Shown here in pieces: positions 53,691-61,962 of a stretch of DNA of 64,000 nucleotides. Source of the DNA: Polycladidibacter stylochi (GTDB lineage Bacteria > Pseudomonadota > Alphaproteobacteria > Rhizobiales > Stappiaceae); NCBI RefSeq assembly GCF_001562055.1, contig NZ_LLWE01000041.1:62001-126000 (forward strand), given 5' to 3'. Numbering within the stretch: the first letter of the stretch is position 1; every line of letters begins with the position of its first letter. The notes under the pieces were generated by a model. The model worked only from the letters and a program-made list of their open reading frames with translations, made no database searches and was not told where the DNA came from. The position numbers were made by a program, and so were the translations under genes.

Positions 53691-54066
53691 TGTTTTCTCT
53701 TTTCGTTGAGCGGTAATGCGCCGCGCTTGTGCGATCTTTGGCGATACCATTGCACGTTTATTGATTGTTAGTATGGTAGTATATAGACCAATAAGATGTA
53801 AATCAACTAGCTTTAATTTTGTTACATGGGACATACTTATTTTATATTGAATACCAATTTCGTAGTTAGTAAAAAATATATCTAATTATTCACGCCAAAT
53901 TTTGTCGATAATTATGTTTTTTGATTGACAGTTATCATTAAACTAAAGCAATATGTCGATGTAAGGAAGATATCACAGCGCATAAGGTCGGTAGCTCTAA
54001 ATAAAAAAAACGCCGGTCTTTGTTGTGAAATTAAATAATAAAAATGGTTCTTCATGGGAGTGAAAA

Positions 54067-55095
54067 GTGCCAAGATATCTTAAATACGCAGCCGCCGCAG
54101 CATTCGCTATTCAGTTGTCAACAAGTGCCTTAGCGGCAGAGTTTACAATGAAAATTGCTGTTCCGGATCCAATGCCAGGCCCTGGTGAAGTACACTATTC
54201 AACAACACCTCTCATGGCATATGCTAAAGAGATTGAAGAAAAGTCCAATGGTCGAATTGATGTTACAATTTACTGGAACGACCAGTTGGGTAAGGCCGGT
54301 GCCGTAGTTAACATGGTTAGAGAAGGCATTGTGGAAGCAATTATGACTGGTGATGGTCAAATTGCACCCTTTGCACCAGACGTACAAGTGCTTGGAGTTC
54401 CTTACCTCTTTCAAAACCGTAGTATCGCGCACGAGGTTCTTGATGGTCCGGCAGGACAGATGCTATCTGACCGCATAGCCGAGACTTCGGGAATCAGACC
54501 GCTTCCATGGCTGGAAAATGGTGGTTATCGCCACTACTCATCCAATAGGCTAATGAAGACCGTGGATGATATGAAAGGCCTGAAAATACGGACAGTGAAC
54601 AACCGCCTTCATATGCAAATTGTACGCTCACTTGGCGCTAACCCAACCCCAATTCCATGGGCTGACCTCTATACAGGGTTACAAACCGGCGTTGTGGATG
54701 GCCAGGAAAATTCACTTTCAACCTTCCGTATTCCTAAGTTGGAAGAGGTTCAGAAGTACATTATCCTTGATGGCCATGTGTATTCAATCCTGTTGATTGG
54801 TGTATCAGAAAAATGGCTTAATACGCTGCCAGAGGATTTGCGTGCAGTTATTAATGAAGCTGCCAAAAACATGCGTGATAGCAATCGACGCATATCAGCC
54901 GCGCAAGAAGCCTCTGATCGTAAGTATTTAGAAGAAAAAGGCGTAACAGTGGTTGATGTTCCGGCCGAAGAAAAGGTTAAGTTTAGGGACAAAACACAAG
55001 GAGACGCAATTAAACTCCTTAAAGATGTCGTTAGTGAGGACATCTGGGCTCGCATGAAATCTGCTGTAGAAGCTGCAGAAAAAGCTCAAAACTAA
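54067..55095 (+). CDS. dctP: TRAP transporter substrate-binding protein (DctP family)
   Basis: This 342-residue periplasmic protein delivers an organic acid to a TRAP permease. It starts with GTG (GGGAG 7 nt before it) and a signal peptide ending TSALAAEF. TMKIAVPDPMPGPGEVHYST, RPLPWLENGGYRHYSSNR and LKIRTVNNRLHMQIVRSLGANPTPIPWADLYTGLQTGVVDGQENSLS form the conserved DctP core, including the Arg that grips a carboxylate. The permease genes dctQ and dctM are absent from this window, which is unusual for the family. Sugar acids such as gluconate-like compounds are likely ligands, given the neighbouring enzymes. Confidence 0.92.
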   Translation: MPRYLKYAAAAAFAIQLSTSALAAEFTMKIAVPDPMPGPGEVHYSTTPLMAYAKEIEEKSNGRIDVTIYWNDQLGKAGAVVNMVREGIVEAIMTGDGQIAPFAPDVQVLGVPYLFQNRSIAHEVLDGPAGQMLSDRIAETSGIRPLPWLENGGYRHYSSNRLMKTVDDMKGLKIRTVNNRLHMQIVRSLGANPTPIPWADLYTGLQTGVVDGQENSLSTFRIPKLEEVQKYIILDGHVYSILLIGVSEKWLNTLPEDLRAVINEAAKNMRDSNRRISAAQEASDRKYLEEKGVTVVDVPAEEKVKFRDKTQGDAIKLLKDVVSEDIWARMKSAVEAAEKAQN

Positions 55096-55110
55096 GCGAA
55101 TGAAAGCAAG

Positions 55111-55136
55111 TTCCAGCCGCAGTATGGCGGCTGGAA
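55111..55136. terminator. Stem-loop after dctP
   Basis: Perfect 10-base arms (TTCCAGCCGC and GCGGCTGGAA) enclose a six-base loop, starting 15 bases after the dctP stop. Confidence 0.6.
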
Positions 55137-55341
55137 ATCATAGCTGATCCATCACCGTGCATTCAAATGGGCACTTAGCCCCAAAAAAACCCTGATTAAC
55201 AACTGATTTGAGCGTTGGCTCAAGAAATACGGCAGGTTTGAAGCTAGAGAAAGCTATTGAGCAGCACCAACCCTAACACTACTGGTGCGAGTCATTTCTA
55301 GTTCACAAGAAGCTGAAATAACAAACAACTAGGGAAGAATA

Positions 55342-56274
55342 ATGAAAAAAATACTGATCATAGGTGCAGGTGGTGTTGGCGGCTATCTGGGCGCACGCAT
55401 GGCAGAAGTTGGCTTGGATGTAAGCTTCCTTGTGCGGGGTAAAAGGCTTGAGCAACTTCGCAGTAATGGTCTTGTTTATGAAAGTGTTCACGGTGGTGGT
55501 CAAGTAAATGTAAATACAGTTACGAAAGATGACGATCTAACAATATTTGACTTTATTGTTGTGGCGACCAAAGCTTATCATTTGAATGATGACCTTATTG
55601 AGCTGCTGAAAAAAGCCTCTAACGGATCTAATTACGTCATCCCATTTTTGAATGGCCTCAGCCACATGGATTTGCTGGAAAGCGTATTTGGGCGCAGCCG
55701 CACCATGGGTGGTTTATGTCGTATCGCGACAACCTTGACCGACGATGGCACGGTAAAGCATCTAAACGATGCACATGAATATGTTATTGGCGGGCGTACC
55801 CCCGAAAGCGCCAATGCTGCAGCACAATTGGTTGAGGCCATGAAAGAGGCCAAGATCATTATGAAAACCACAGATGATGTGGACTATTCAATGTGGGAGA
55901 AAGCTTATAGCTTAAGTGTTCTTGCAGCTGCCACGTGCCTTATGCGCGCTCCTTTGGGCTGCATCAACTCTAGTGTTGGTGGTCGCCAGTTTATCGAGCA
56001 GCTTACAAAAGAGGCCGCAAGCATAGCTTCCGCCTATGGGTACACGCCGAAAACTGCTTTCTACAAAGCTGTGCTACAGCAACAAACAGACCAGTCCTCT
56101 GCACTAACGGCTTCTATGCTGCGTGATCTTGAGGCAGGTGGTCAGATCGAGAATGACCACATTATTGGTGATCTCTATTACAAGGGCTGTGCTGCTGGCC
56201 TTGATCTGCCGTTGTTTGGTTTGGCAAAAATTCACCTTGAAGCCTATGAGCTTCGCAAAGCACGTCATCAGTAA
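55342..56274 (+). CDS. 2-dehydropantoate 2-reductase-family NADP oxidoreductase
   Basis: The 310-residue protein starts ILIIGAGGVGGYLGARMAEVG, the NADP-binding motif of the PanE/ApbA family. VVATKAYHLNDDL and the C-terminal helical domain with EAASIASAYG and DLEAGGQIENDHIIGDL are family blocks. True ketopantoate reductase makes pantoate for coenzyme A, but the location in a cluster with DctP and an HpcH/HpaI aldolase suggests a different 2-keto acid substrate. AGGGAAGAA precedes the ATG. It lies 246 bp after dctP on the same strand. Confidence 0.88.
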   Translation: MKKILIIGAGGVGGYLGARMAEVGLDVSFLVRGKRLEQLRSNGLVYESVHGGGQVNVNTVTKDDDLTIFDFIVVATKAYHLNDDLIELLKKASNGSNYVIPFLNGLSHMDLLESVFGRSRTMGGLCRIATTLTDDGTVKHLNDAHEYVIGGRTPESANAAAQLVEAMKEAKIIMKTTDDVDYSMWEKAYSLSVLAAATCLMRAPLGCINSSVGGRQFIEQLTKEAASIASAYGYTPKTAFYKAVLQQQTDQSSALTASMLRDLEAGGQIENDHIIGDLYYKGCAAGLDLPLFGLAKIHLEAYELRKARHQ

Positions 56275-56429
56275 ATCCGGCCAAATACTAAGCGACACAT
56301 AGAATAAACATTACGAATATGGCGCCTCAGAGACTAGCAATAGTAATTTGGTGATGAAATTCTGATGTTGATAGCAAATATTATAATAAAACTAGCATTA
56401 TTGCTAAATAATCAAGAAGAGGAAAAATA

Positions 56430-57209
56430 ATGTCTAATAAAAAACTCAGCCCAATGGAGAAATTTAAAGCAATTTTTGGGACTGAAGAAGCTGTTCCATG
56501 TTGCTGGTTTAACTTGCCTTGTGTTGAAAGTGTGGAAATTGCCGCCGAGATGGGCTTTCCAATGGCGGTTATTGATCTAGAGCATACGGTTATTTCTTTA
56601 GAAACGGCTCAAAAGCAAATGATGGCCATGAAAGGCACATCTATGAAGCCGTTTGTGCGTTTGCCAGAACGCTCTACCGGCCTGACCAAACGCGTTCTGG
56701 ATATGGGGGCTTCTGGCCTGTTATTACCATATGTTGAGAGTGTTGAAGAAGTTAAGCAAGCAATTGAAGATATGAAATACCCGCCTGAAGGTAAACGGGG
56801 TCTTTCTGCATATATTTCTCGTTGCGGCAATTATGGCATGAACGCAAAAGCTTATGTTGAAAAATGGCGTGATACCGGTTTTCTGATGGTCATGATCGAA
56901 AGCCAAAAGGGCTTGGATATTGTTGAAGAGCTGGCCGCACTAGATGGTGTTGACGGCATCTTGTTTGGTACCAACGATTTTGCATTGGATTGTGGTGTAT
57001 CGGGTGAAGCAGATCCGGTTGTTGAAGCTGCTTTTGAACGGATTAGTGCGGCTACTGCAGCCCACGGCAAAATTTTGGCTTGTCACCCATTTGGTAACAA
57101 GGACCTGAAAACAATTATCGATGCTGGCTGTAAATTGGTTGGTGCGGCTAACGATGTTTATGCGCTGCAAAATTCGTGGAGAGCTTCTCTCGAAAGATTC
57201 GGCCGCTAA
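56430..57209 (+). CDS. HpcH/HpaI-type 2-keto-3-deoxy acid aldolase
   Basis: This class II aldolase of 259 residues splits 2-keto-3-deoxy sugar acids to pyruvate and an aldehyde. VIDLEHTVISLETAQKQM, RLPERSTGLTKRVLDMGASGLLLPYVES, YPPEGKRGLSAYIS and MIESQKGLDIVEELAALDGVDGILFGTNDFALDCGVSG match the HpcH/HpaI barrel, including the metal-binding Glu and Asp. AAGAGGAAAA precedes the ATG. Together with the dehydrogenase, reductase and DctP it suggests a small sugar-acid catabolic unit. An intrinsic terminator follows 60 bp after the stop. Confidence 0.9.
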   Translation: MSNKKLSPMEKFKAIFGTEEAVPCCWFNLPCVESVEIAAEMGFPMAVIDLEHTVISLETAQKQMMAMKGTSMKPFVRLPERSTGLTKRVLDMGASGLLLPYVESVEEVKQAIEDMKYPPEGKRGLSAYISRCGNYGMNAKAYVEKWRDTGFLMVMIESQKGLDIVEELAALDGVDGILFGTNDFALDCGVSGEADPVVEAAFERISAATAAHGKILACHPFGNKDLKTIIDAGCKLVGAANDVYALQNSWRASLERFGR

Positions 57210-57269
57210 ATGCCTCCAAGCAGCCTATTCAATTTAACAATTAGCGCTGATCAATTGAATAGGTGAGCC

Positions 57270-57309
57270 AACCACAGGCCTCAATGAGAAATCAATGGGG
57301 CCTGTGGTT
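57270..57309. terminator. Terminator after the aldolase gene
   Basis: Perfect 11-base arms (AACCACAGGCC and GGCCTGTGGTT) enclose an 18-base loop, followed by a weak T-rich stretch. Confidence 0.7.
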
Positions 57310-57424
57310 TATTGAATTGCTTTGATTATTTCAAAGGTGACGTTTTACAGATATTGCAAATAAACTTAAGTTGGCGATCTCTTCGAGAGGCAGTTCTTGT
57401 GATAGAGATATTTGGATAGTTAGT

Positions 57425-58219
57425 TTAAGTAGATGCATACATCTTTGCAAACCAACTTATTTTTTTTAACTCATTACATCTCGATTTGCTTATTGGAACG
57501 TTCGTACCGTTTTGTAGTAGAAGACTTAGTTTTCCATTTGATTTTTCTATTTTAACTGTAGAGTTCTTTGATACCCAGTGAGAGCGATGCACTTGTGCTC
57601 CTTCAATAACGTTGAGTTGTAGCAATACATCAGTAAAACGCATCAGGATAAGTGTTGATCCTCTGCATGTTGTGACTTGTACATAATGATCTTGTGCTGA
57701 CACATGGAGGATGTTCTTGCCAAATTTAGCAGTATGAACTCGCCAGAAAAGCGGCGTTCCATCACAGGATTCTGCCGGTTCTTCTGCGTCAATTGGAGTA
57801 ACAGTCTTAGCTTGTTTCATCTCGCTCATATTTTTTGCTTGAACAAACAAAAAGGAAAAAATGCCGGATGTTACTGCCGTTATTGCCAATAGATAATGAA
57901 ATGGTGGTGGTGCACCTCGTAATTCAGATTCTAAGACTGAAATAAAAAGAGCAATCGGAAAGGTGTTTGCAAGAACCGCGTAAATTGCTCGAGTTGCACG
58001 TGAGTACTTTTGTAAGAAGGAAATATTCACGGATAGGTAGATGGTGGTTTGGATTAAAGCCCAAGGTATGGAAATTGCTAGTAGCCAATACACTATTCTT
58101 TCAAGATAGCTTAGGTCTTGATAGGTCCCAAATGGACCCATGAAAGAAAACGACGCTATGACACAAAAGCCAACGGCCGCATGTAAGTATAGTTTGTTAC
58201 TTAAGAGTATTCCTAACAT
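57425..58219 (-). CDS. Membrane-bound LytTR-family transcription regulator
   Basis: The 264-residue protein has four hydrophobic segments (about 11-30, 42-62, 77-97 and 108-127), a short linker, and a C-terminal LytTR DNA-binding domain at about 160-255: ILHVSAQDHYVQVTT, LMRFTDVLLQL, QVHRSHWVSKNSTVKIEKSNGKLSLLLQNGTNVPISKSR. It lacks a receiver domain, so it is a one-component membrane regulator that probably controls nearby genes in response to a membrane signal. The gene converges on the aldolase gene and is preceded by 1.1 kb without an intact gene. Confidence 0.9.
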   Translation of the reverse strand: MLGILLSNKLYLHAAVGFCVIASFSFMGPFGTYQDLSYLERIVYWLLAISIPWALIQTTIYLSVNISFLQKYSRATRAIYAVLANTFPIALFISVLESELRGAPPPFHYLLAITAVTSGIFSFLFVQAKNMSEMKQAKTVTPIDAEEPAESCDGTPLFWRVHTAKFGKNILHVSAQDHYVQVTTCRGSTLILMRFTDVLLQLNVIEGAQVHRSHWVSKNSTVKIEKSNGKLSLLLQNGTNVPISKSRCNELKKISWFAKMYAST

Positions 58220-59381
58220 ATTCCACTACCAGTAACTAAGAACTAACCTTGATGATGTTATATAATATAAATATTAGATTATGAACAAATTTATATGTAA
58301 ATTAGTATTATGTATATAATTAATACGTATACCTAACTTAAAAGTGAATATTTATAAGTATTTGAAGGTTTTCTTTTGTATCTATTCTGCAATTTTATAC
58401 AACTAATATCTTGGATAAGTTATTTTATAGATTATATATTCTTCTATAAATATCCTGTCATGTACTAGGCTCTTGGTCCGGATCGACTTCAACGAACCTT
58501 CTCTTGAGAAACTGTATTACCCAAATCTTCTATCAGGAACAAATTGTTGTTTTAAAGATAATAATCTTTCAGTTGTGAATGCTAGCCATACACCAGACCC
58601 TTCGAAGTTTAAGGATGCATCAGGGGGATCGTTAAGTTCACTTGGTTGAGGTTATAGTTGCCTCAGGACTTGAACTTTTGCATGGCTCACTCTCGTTTTC
58701 GCAAAGGCAAATGTGCTTTCTCCGCACGATTGTTGTGGCCCTTGCGACTGACATGCCCTACTTCTGACATGGTTTTACGTTTTGCGTCGTCGCTTGCGAA
58801 GCTTAATATCCCAGCGATGGTGGTTTAATAAGAGACGACAATAACACGCTACAACATCACTCCTTCAACTCCACGCAGGCTGAATGAGAAATGGCGTTAA
58901 AGACAATAGATCAACAATCTGGCCCGAAAATTAACGTGACTCACCTATCAGCTCTGATTGCGTAATTTTGAAAATCATAGAACAGAAGTAAAACGGGCGT
59001 TACAGCTCAAACAAATTGATGATCTTAGGGCAGCCCACGTTCGAGAAGGTTCCTGCATGAACTCCATATGGGTATTGGAGATGACGTAACCAAAATTCTA
59101 TTTTTGCAACACAGCCGCCAAATTCAAAAAAAATACTAGATTTCGCGAAGCGTGAACTATTTAAGAGAGATCAATACATAAGTGAGCCGAATACAAGTAT
59201 AATTTGTAATTATACTTGTATCCATATGAATTCAATATCAATTTTCTTTAGTAAATACCGACATATTGAAACATTTCGCGAATTTTAGCTGCCATTTCGC
59301 GAAAATCGGCAACCAAAAATCAGTGAAGTGTGTATTTGAAAAGATGTAGTTTTTAATTGTGAAAATACTGAGGCAAGTTCG
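58220..59381. other. 1.1 kb gene-poor stretch with transposase debris
   Basis: The left part (58220-58480) is very AT-rich and should hold the LytTR promoter. The middle contains a decayed transposase piece (listed separately). The right part (59100-59380) is again AT-rich and should hold the promoter of the fatty-acid-type cluster. No intact coding frame with a credible start is visible. Confidence 0.5.
58620..58797 (-). pseudogene. C-terminal relic of an IS6-family transposase
   Basis: The minus strand encodes ASDDAKRKTMSEVGHVSRK then GHNNRAEKAHLPLRKRE, a stop, AMQKFKS, another stop, and a degenerate tail. HNNRAE-H-P-R-RE and M-FKS are the conserved C-terminal block of IS6/IS240-type transposases. 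Internal stops show that it is dead. Confidence 0.65.
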
Positions 59382-60173
59382 TTGTTGCAGGTCGATACAA
59401 ATACCATCCTTCGCCATAAACCACCTTTTCTGTTTTTAGAAAGTGCTCAACTTAATGAAAATGGTTTTGCCTCTGCAACGGTTGAGCTTCCATTGGAGAA
59501 GTTAACTTGGGCTGCTCAACTTAATTTAAGTTTGCTTCACATAGAGTGTGCTGCACAACTCATTAGTGTGGTCATGCGACTTCGTTTGAAACGTGAGAGA
59601 AGTCGGGGTGTTTTCGCTGGAATTCGCTTTTTTGAATGGCTAAGCACACCGCAAAGTGTGCGACGCGTGACGGTACAATACCAAAAGACCACCTCGAATT
59701 TTCACGAGTTTGAGGGAACATTCTACGACAAGGAGCAAGTCCGCTGTGCCCACCTTGTTGGCACAACACATCTGTCGAATGACTTGATCCCTAACTCCCC
59801 TAACGAGCATGATTTTAGTTTCTCCGCAACATCACCCATCTTCCAGCTGCAGGAAAAAGGAAACGAAAAGGGAGAAAGCATATCTGCACAAGCCAGTCGC
59901 GAGTGTGAAGTATATCGCGGCCACTTCCCTGGAGAACCTATCACTCCTGGTGTTCTTATCGCAGAAATGATGCTCGCAGCCATCCAAAAACAAAGTGAAA
60001 TTCCGTTGCGCCTCAAACGTGTTGAGGCTTTGAGTTTTAACGCACCGGTCAAACCGGGGGATGTTGTGACAGTAAATACTAAGTCCCTCGAAGATTACAG
60101 GTTTCGTGTTTCCGTTGCGAGCGGGCGAAAGAGAATTGCGAAGGCTGGCTTTGAATTACAACCAGTTGCTTGA
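59382..60173 (+). CDS. Double-hotdog 3-hydroxyacyl-ACP dehydratase (FabZ-like)
   Basis: This 263-residue protein has two hotdog halves. The second half keeps the FabZ block: ECEVYRGHFPGEPITPGVLIAEMMLAAI, with the catalytic His in GHFPG and PGVL after it. The first half begins ILRHKPPFLFLESA, like a FabZ N-terminus, but its active-site block reads LSLLHIECAAQLISV and is degenerate. It should dehydrate ACP-bound 3-hydroxyacyl chains made by the following enzymes. The start is TTG with GAGG upstream; no better start exists. It leads a co-directional run of five genes. Confidence 0.8.
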   Translation: MLQVDTNTILRHKPPFLFLESAQLNENGFASATVELPLEKLTWAAQLNLSLLHIECAAQLISVVMRLRLKRERSRGVFAGIRFFEWLSTPQSVRRVTVQYQKTTSNFHEFEGTFYDKEQVRCAHLVGTTHLSNDLIPNSPNEHDFSFSATSPIFQLQEKGNEKGESISAQASRECEVYRGHFPGEPITPGVLIAEMMLAAIQKQSEIPLRLKRVEALSFNAPVKPGDVVTVNTKSLEDYRFRVSVASGRKRIAKAGFELQPVA

Positions 60174-60196
60174 AGCTACCTTAGGAGGAGGACAAA

Positions 60197-60499
60197 ATGA
60201 CATTCCAATTTAGTGAACAAGAAATTTCAAAGATCATTCAGGAGAAGGTGATTTACGAAGGTCTGGAATTAGAAGAGCTTGGTATCGAGCTGGATGAAAT
60301 TACTCCTGACAAACTGTTGTTTGATGAAGACGGCCTTGCTCTAGATTCAGTTGATGCGTTGGAAGTGATTGCCGGTGTGCAGCGGGAGTTCAAGATTACA
60401 TTTCCTGAAGTTGATAAGGAGTTCATTGAGAATAATTGCTCTAGCATTGAACAATTAACTCAGACGGTCATGAGCTTTTCAAAAGCGACTGCAGCTTGA
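60197..60499 (+). CDS. Acyl carrier protein
   Basis: A 100-residue carrier with a very strong ribosome site (AGGAGGAGG). The phosphopantetheine attachment Ser is in ALDSVDALEVIAG near residue 52. The protein is acidic and four-helical in pattern, slightly longer at the N-terminus than FabF-pathway AcpP (78 residues). The spacing to the dehydratase gene is 23 bp. It is a dedicated carrier for this cluster, not the housekeeping ACP. Confidence 0.92.
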   Translation: MTFQFSEQEISKIIQEKVIYEGLELEELGIELDEITPDKLLFDEDGLALDSVDALEVIAGVQREFKITFPEVDKEFIENNCSSIEQLTQTVMSFSKATAA

Positions 60500-60539
60500 A
60501 CCCGTGAAGCGATAACTCCTCTAATTCAGGGCTACCAGT

Positions 60540-61190
60540 TTGATAATCTTTGACAAAATAGATCATTTGCTCAGCAGATCGATTGTTGAGGCGTGTACAG
60601 CAGCAGGCTTGGAATGTGTGAACGCAGCACGAAATGGTGGTGTGCAAGCTGAGCTCGAAAAATTGCAGGGGCCAGGTGCTTTAGTGATAGGTCCACCAAG
60701 CTTTTGCGAAGCTACCGCGTTAAAATCAAAGCTATATGGTTCGGATGATTCCCTTGCACTTGCTCAGGCGATTGAAGCAGAAGTGCGTTACTTTCTGGAG
60801 ACTTGCAGGTCTGCAACACAGGCCATGATGCGTCATGGTGGTGGCCAGTTGCTTTCGCTTGGGATTGATGATGTCGCATCAAAAATTGTTGGGTTGCCTC
60901 AAAGCCCGATTGTTAATCAGATGCGCTCATCCTGTATTAAGTCACTGGCGAAAGAGTATGGCCGACTAAAAATCTCATACAATTCCGTCCTATGTCATCC
61001 TTCAAAGGAAAGTGTGGATTCCAAACTCTGGCGTAGTCAGCGTGATGCGCTCAAAGTTTACACAATGCGATTTACGCCAAGCACTGTGCAGGAATATGCA
61101 GAATTTTGCCGGCAGCTACTAACCTCTAATCCTCCTCTGAACGGTGGACAAATTTGCCTTGGCAAAGGTGTGATGGAGACTGCAGCATGA
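60540..61190 (+). CDS. Degenerate short-chain dehydrogenase-like protein
   Basis: The 216-residue protein has the size and helix pattern of an SDR (ATQAMMRHGGGQLLSLG in place of the usual GGxIVNISS, and SPIVNQMRSSCIKSLAKEYGRLKISYNSVLCHP near the end, which resembles the AKEYGxxxIRVNxVxP block). It lacks the N-terminal TGxxxGxG cofactor motif, and the Tyr-xxx-Lys pair is not visible. It is likely a catalytically dead or rewired partner of the next SDR. The start is a TTG at 60540 without a strong ribosome site. It overlaps the following gene by 4 bp. Confidence 0.6.
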   Translation: MIIFDKIDHLLSRSIVEACTAAGLECVNAARNGGVQAELEKLQGPGALVIGPPSFCEATALKSKLYGSDDSLALAQAIEAEVRYFLETCRSATQAMMRHGGGQLLSLGIDDVASKIVGLPQSPIVNQMRSSCIKSLAKEYGRLKISYNSVLCHPSKESVDSKLWRSQRDALKVYTMRFTPSTVQEYAEFCRQLLTSNPPLNGGQICLGKGVMETAA

Positions 61191-61951
61191 GTACTCAAGA
61201 ACATGCAAAGGGCACTGTGCTTATCACTGGAGCTACCCGGGGAATTGGTCGATCCATTACTCTGCGATACGCACAAGAGGGCTGGAACTTAGCGCTGGTT
61301 TATCGATCTAATCAGGCAACAGCAGACAGTGTTGCAATAGAGCTCGATAAGCTTGGTGCTTCCTACGTTATGATCAAAGCCGATCTAATCAATCCAGCCG
61401 CATGTAAGCATGTTGTTGAGCAAACTCTCGAGGAGTTTCAGGCGCTGGATGTACTAATAAACAATGCTGGAAGCACATTTGATGGCGCTTTCGCATCAAT
61501 GAAAACCACCGATTATGAAAGCCTCATCAGCTGTAATCTAATAGCGCCTTTGCTTTTGACAACTGCCGCTGCGCCTGAGTTGATTAAATCAGCAGAAGCT
61601 GGTCGTGGAGGTTCGGTTGTCATGATGTCGTCAATGGCGGGTATCACTGGCAAAGAAGGACAAGTCCCTTATTCCACGACGAAAGGCGGCCTTATTGGTC
61701 AAACCCGTCTGCTTGCACGTGAGCTTGGTGAAAAAGGTGTTCGTGTTAACGCCATTGCACCGGGCTTTATTCGCACTGAGATGGTCGAAATTCTTGAACC
61801 GAAGATGTATCAACACGTGCTTGCGGCAAGTGCGACCCCTCGCATGGGGGAGCCTTCTGAAGTGGCGGATACCGCTTGGTTCCTCGGATCTTCAAACTCA
61901 ACATACCTGAATGGTACCGTACACCGTATCGACGGAGGATTCTTACGTTGA
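61187..61951 (+). CDS. 3-oxoacyl-ACP reductase (FabG-type SDR)
   Basis: From the ATG at 61187, coupled to the previous stop (ATGA), it has 254 residues. TVLITGATRGIGRSI is the NADP motif, VLINNAGSTFDGAF the NNAG motif, VVMMSSMAGITGKEGQVPYSTTKGGLIG holds Ser-Tyr-Lys, and RVNAIAPGFIRTEM follows. It reduces 3-ketoacyl-ACP to 3-hydroxyacyl-ACP between condensation and dehydration. All catalytic residues are present, in contrast with its upstream neighbour. Confidence 0.94.
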   Translation: MSTQEHAKGTVLITGATRGIGRSITLRYAQEGWNLALVYRSNQATADSVAIELDKLGASYVMIKADLINPAACKHVVEQTLEEFQALDVLINNAGSTFDGAFASMKTTDYESLISCNLIAPLLLTTAAAPELIKSAEAGRGGSVVMMSSMAGITGKEGQVPYSTTKGGLIGQTRLLARELGEKGVRVNAIAPGFIRTEMVEILEPKMYQHVLAASATPRMGEPSEVADTAWFLGSSNSTYLNGTVHRIDGGFLR

Positions 61952-61962
61952 GGCAGGAAAGT

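Noticed and set aside
55342-56274. Calling this gene panE
   Set aside because: The family is right, but context points to another 2-keto acid; ketopantoate specificity cannot be shown.
58480-59110. Possible non-coding RNA in the gene-poor region
   Set aside because: No stable hairpin series or promoter-terminator pair was visible; the middle is explained by transposase debris.
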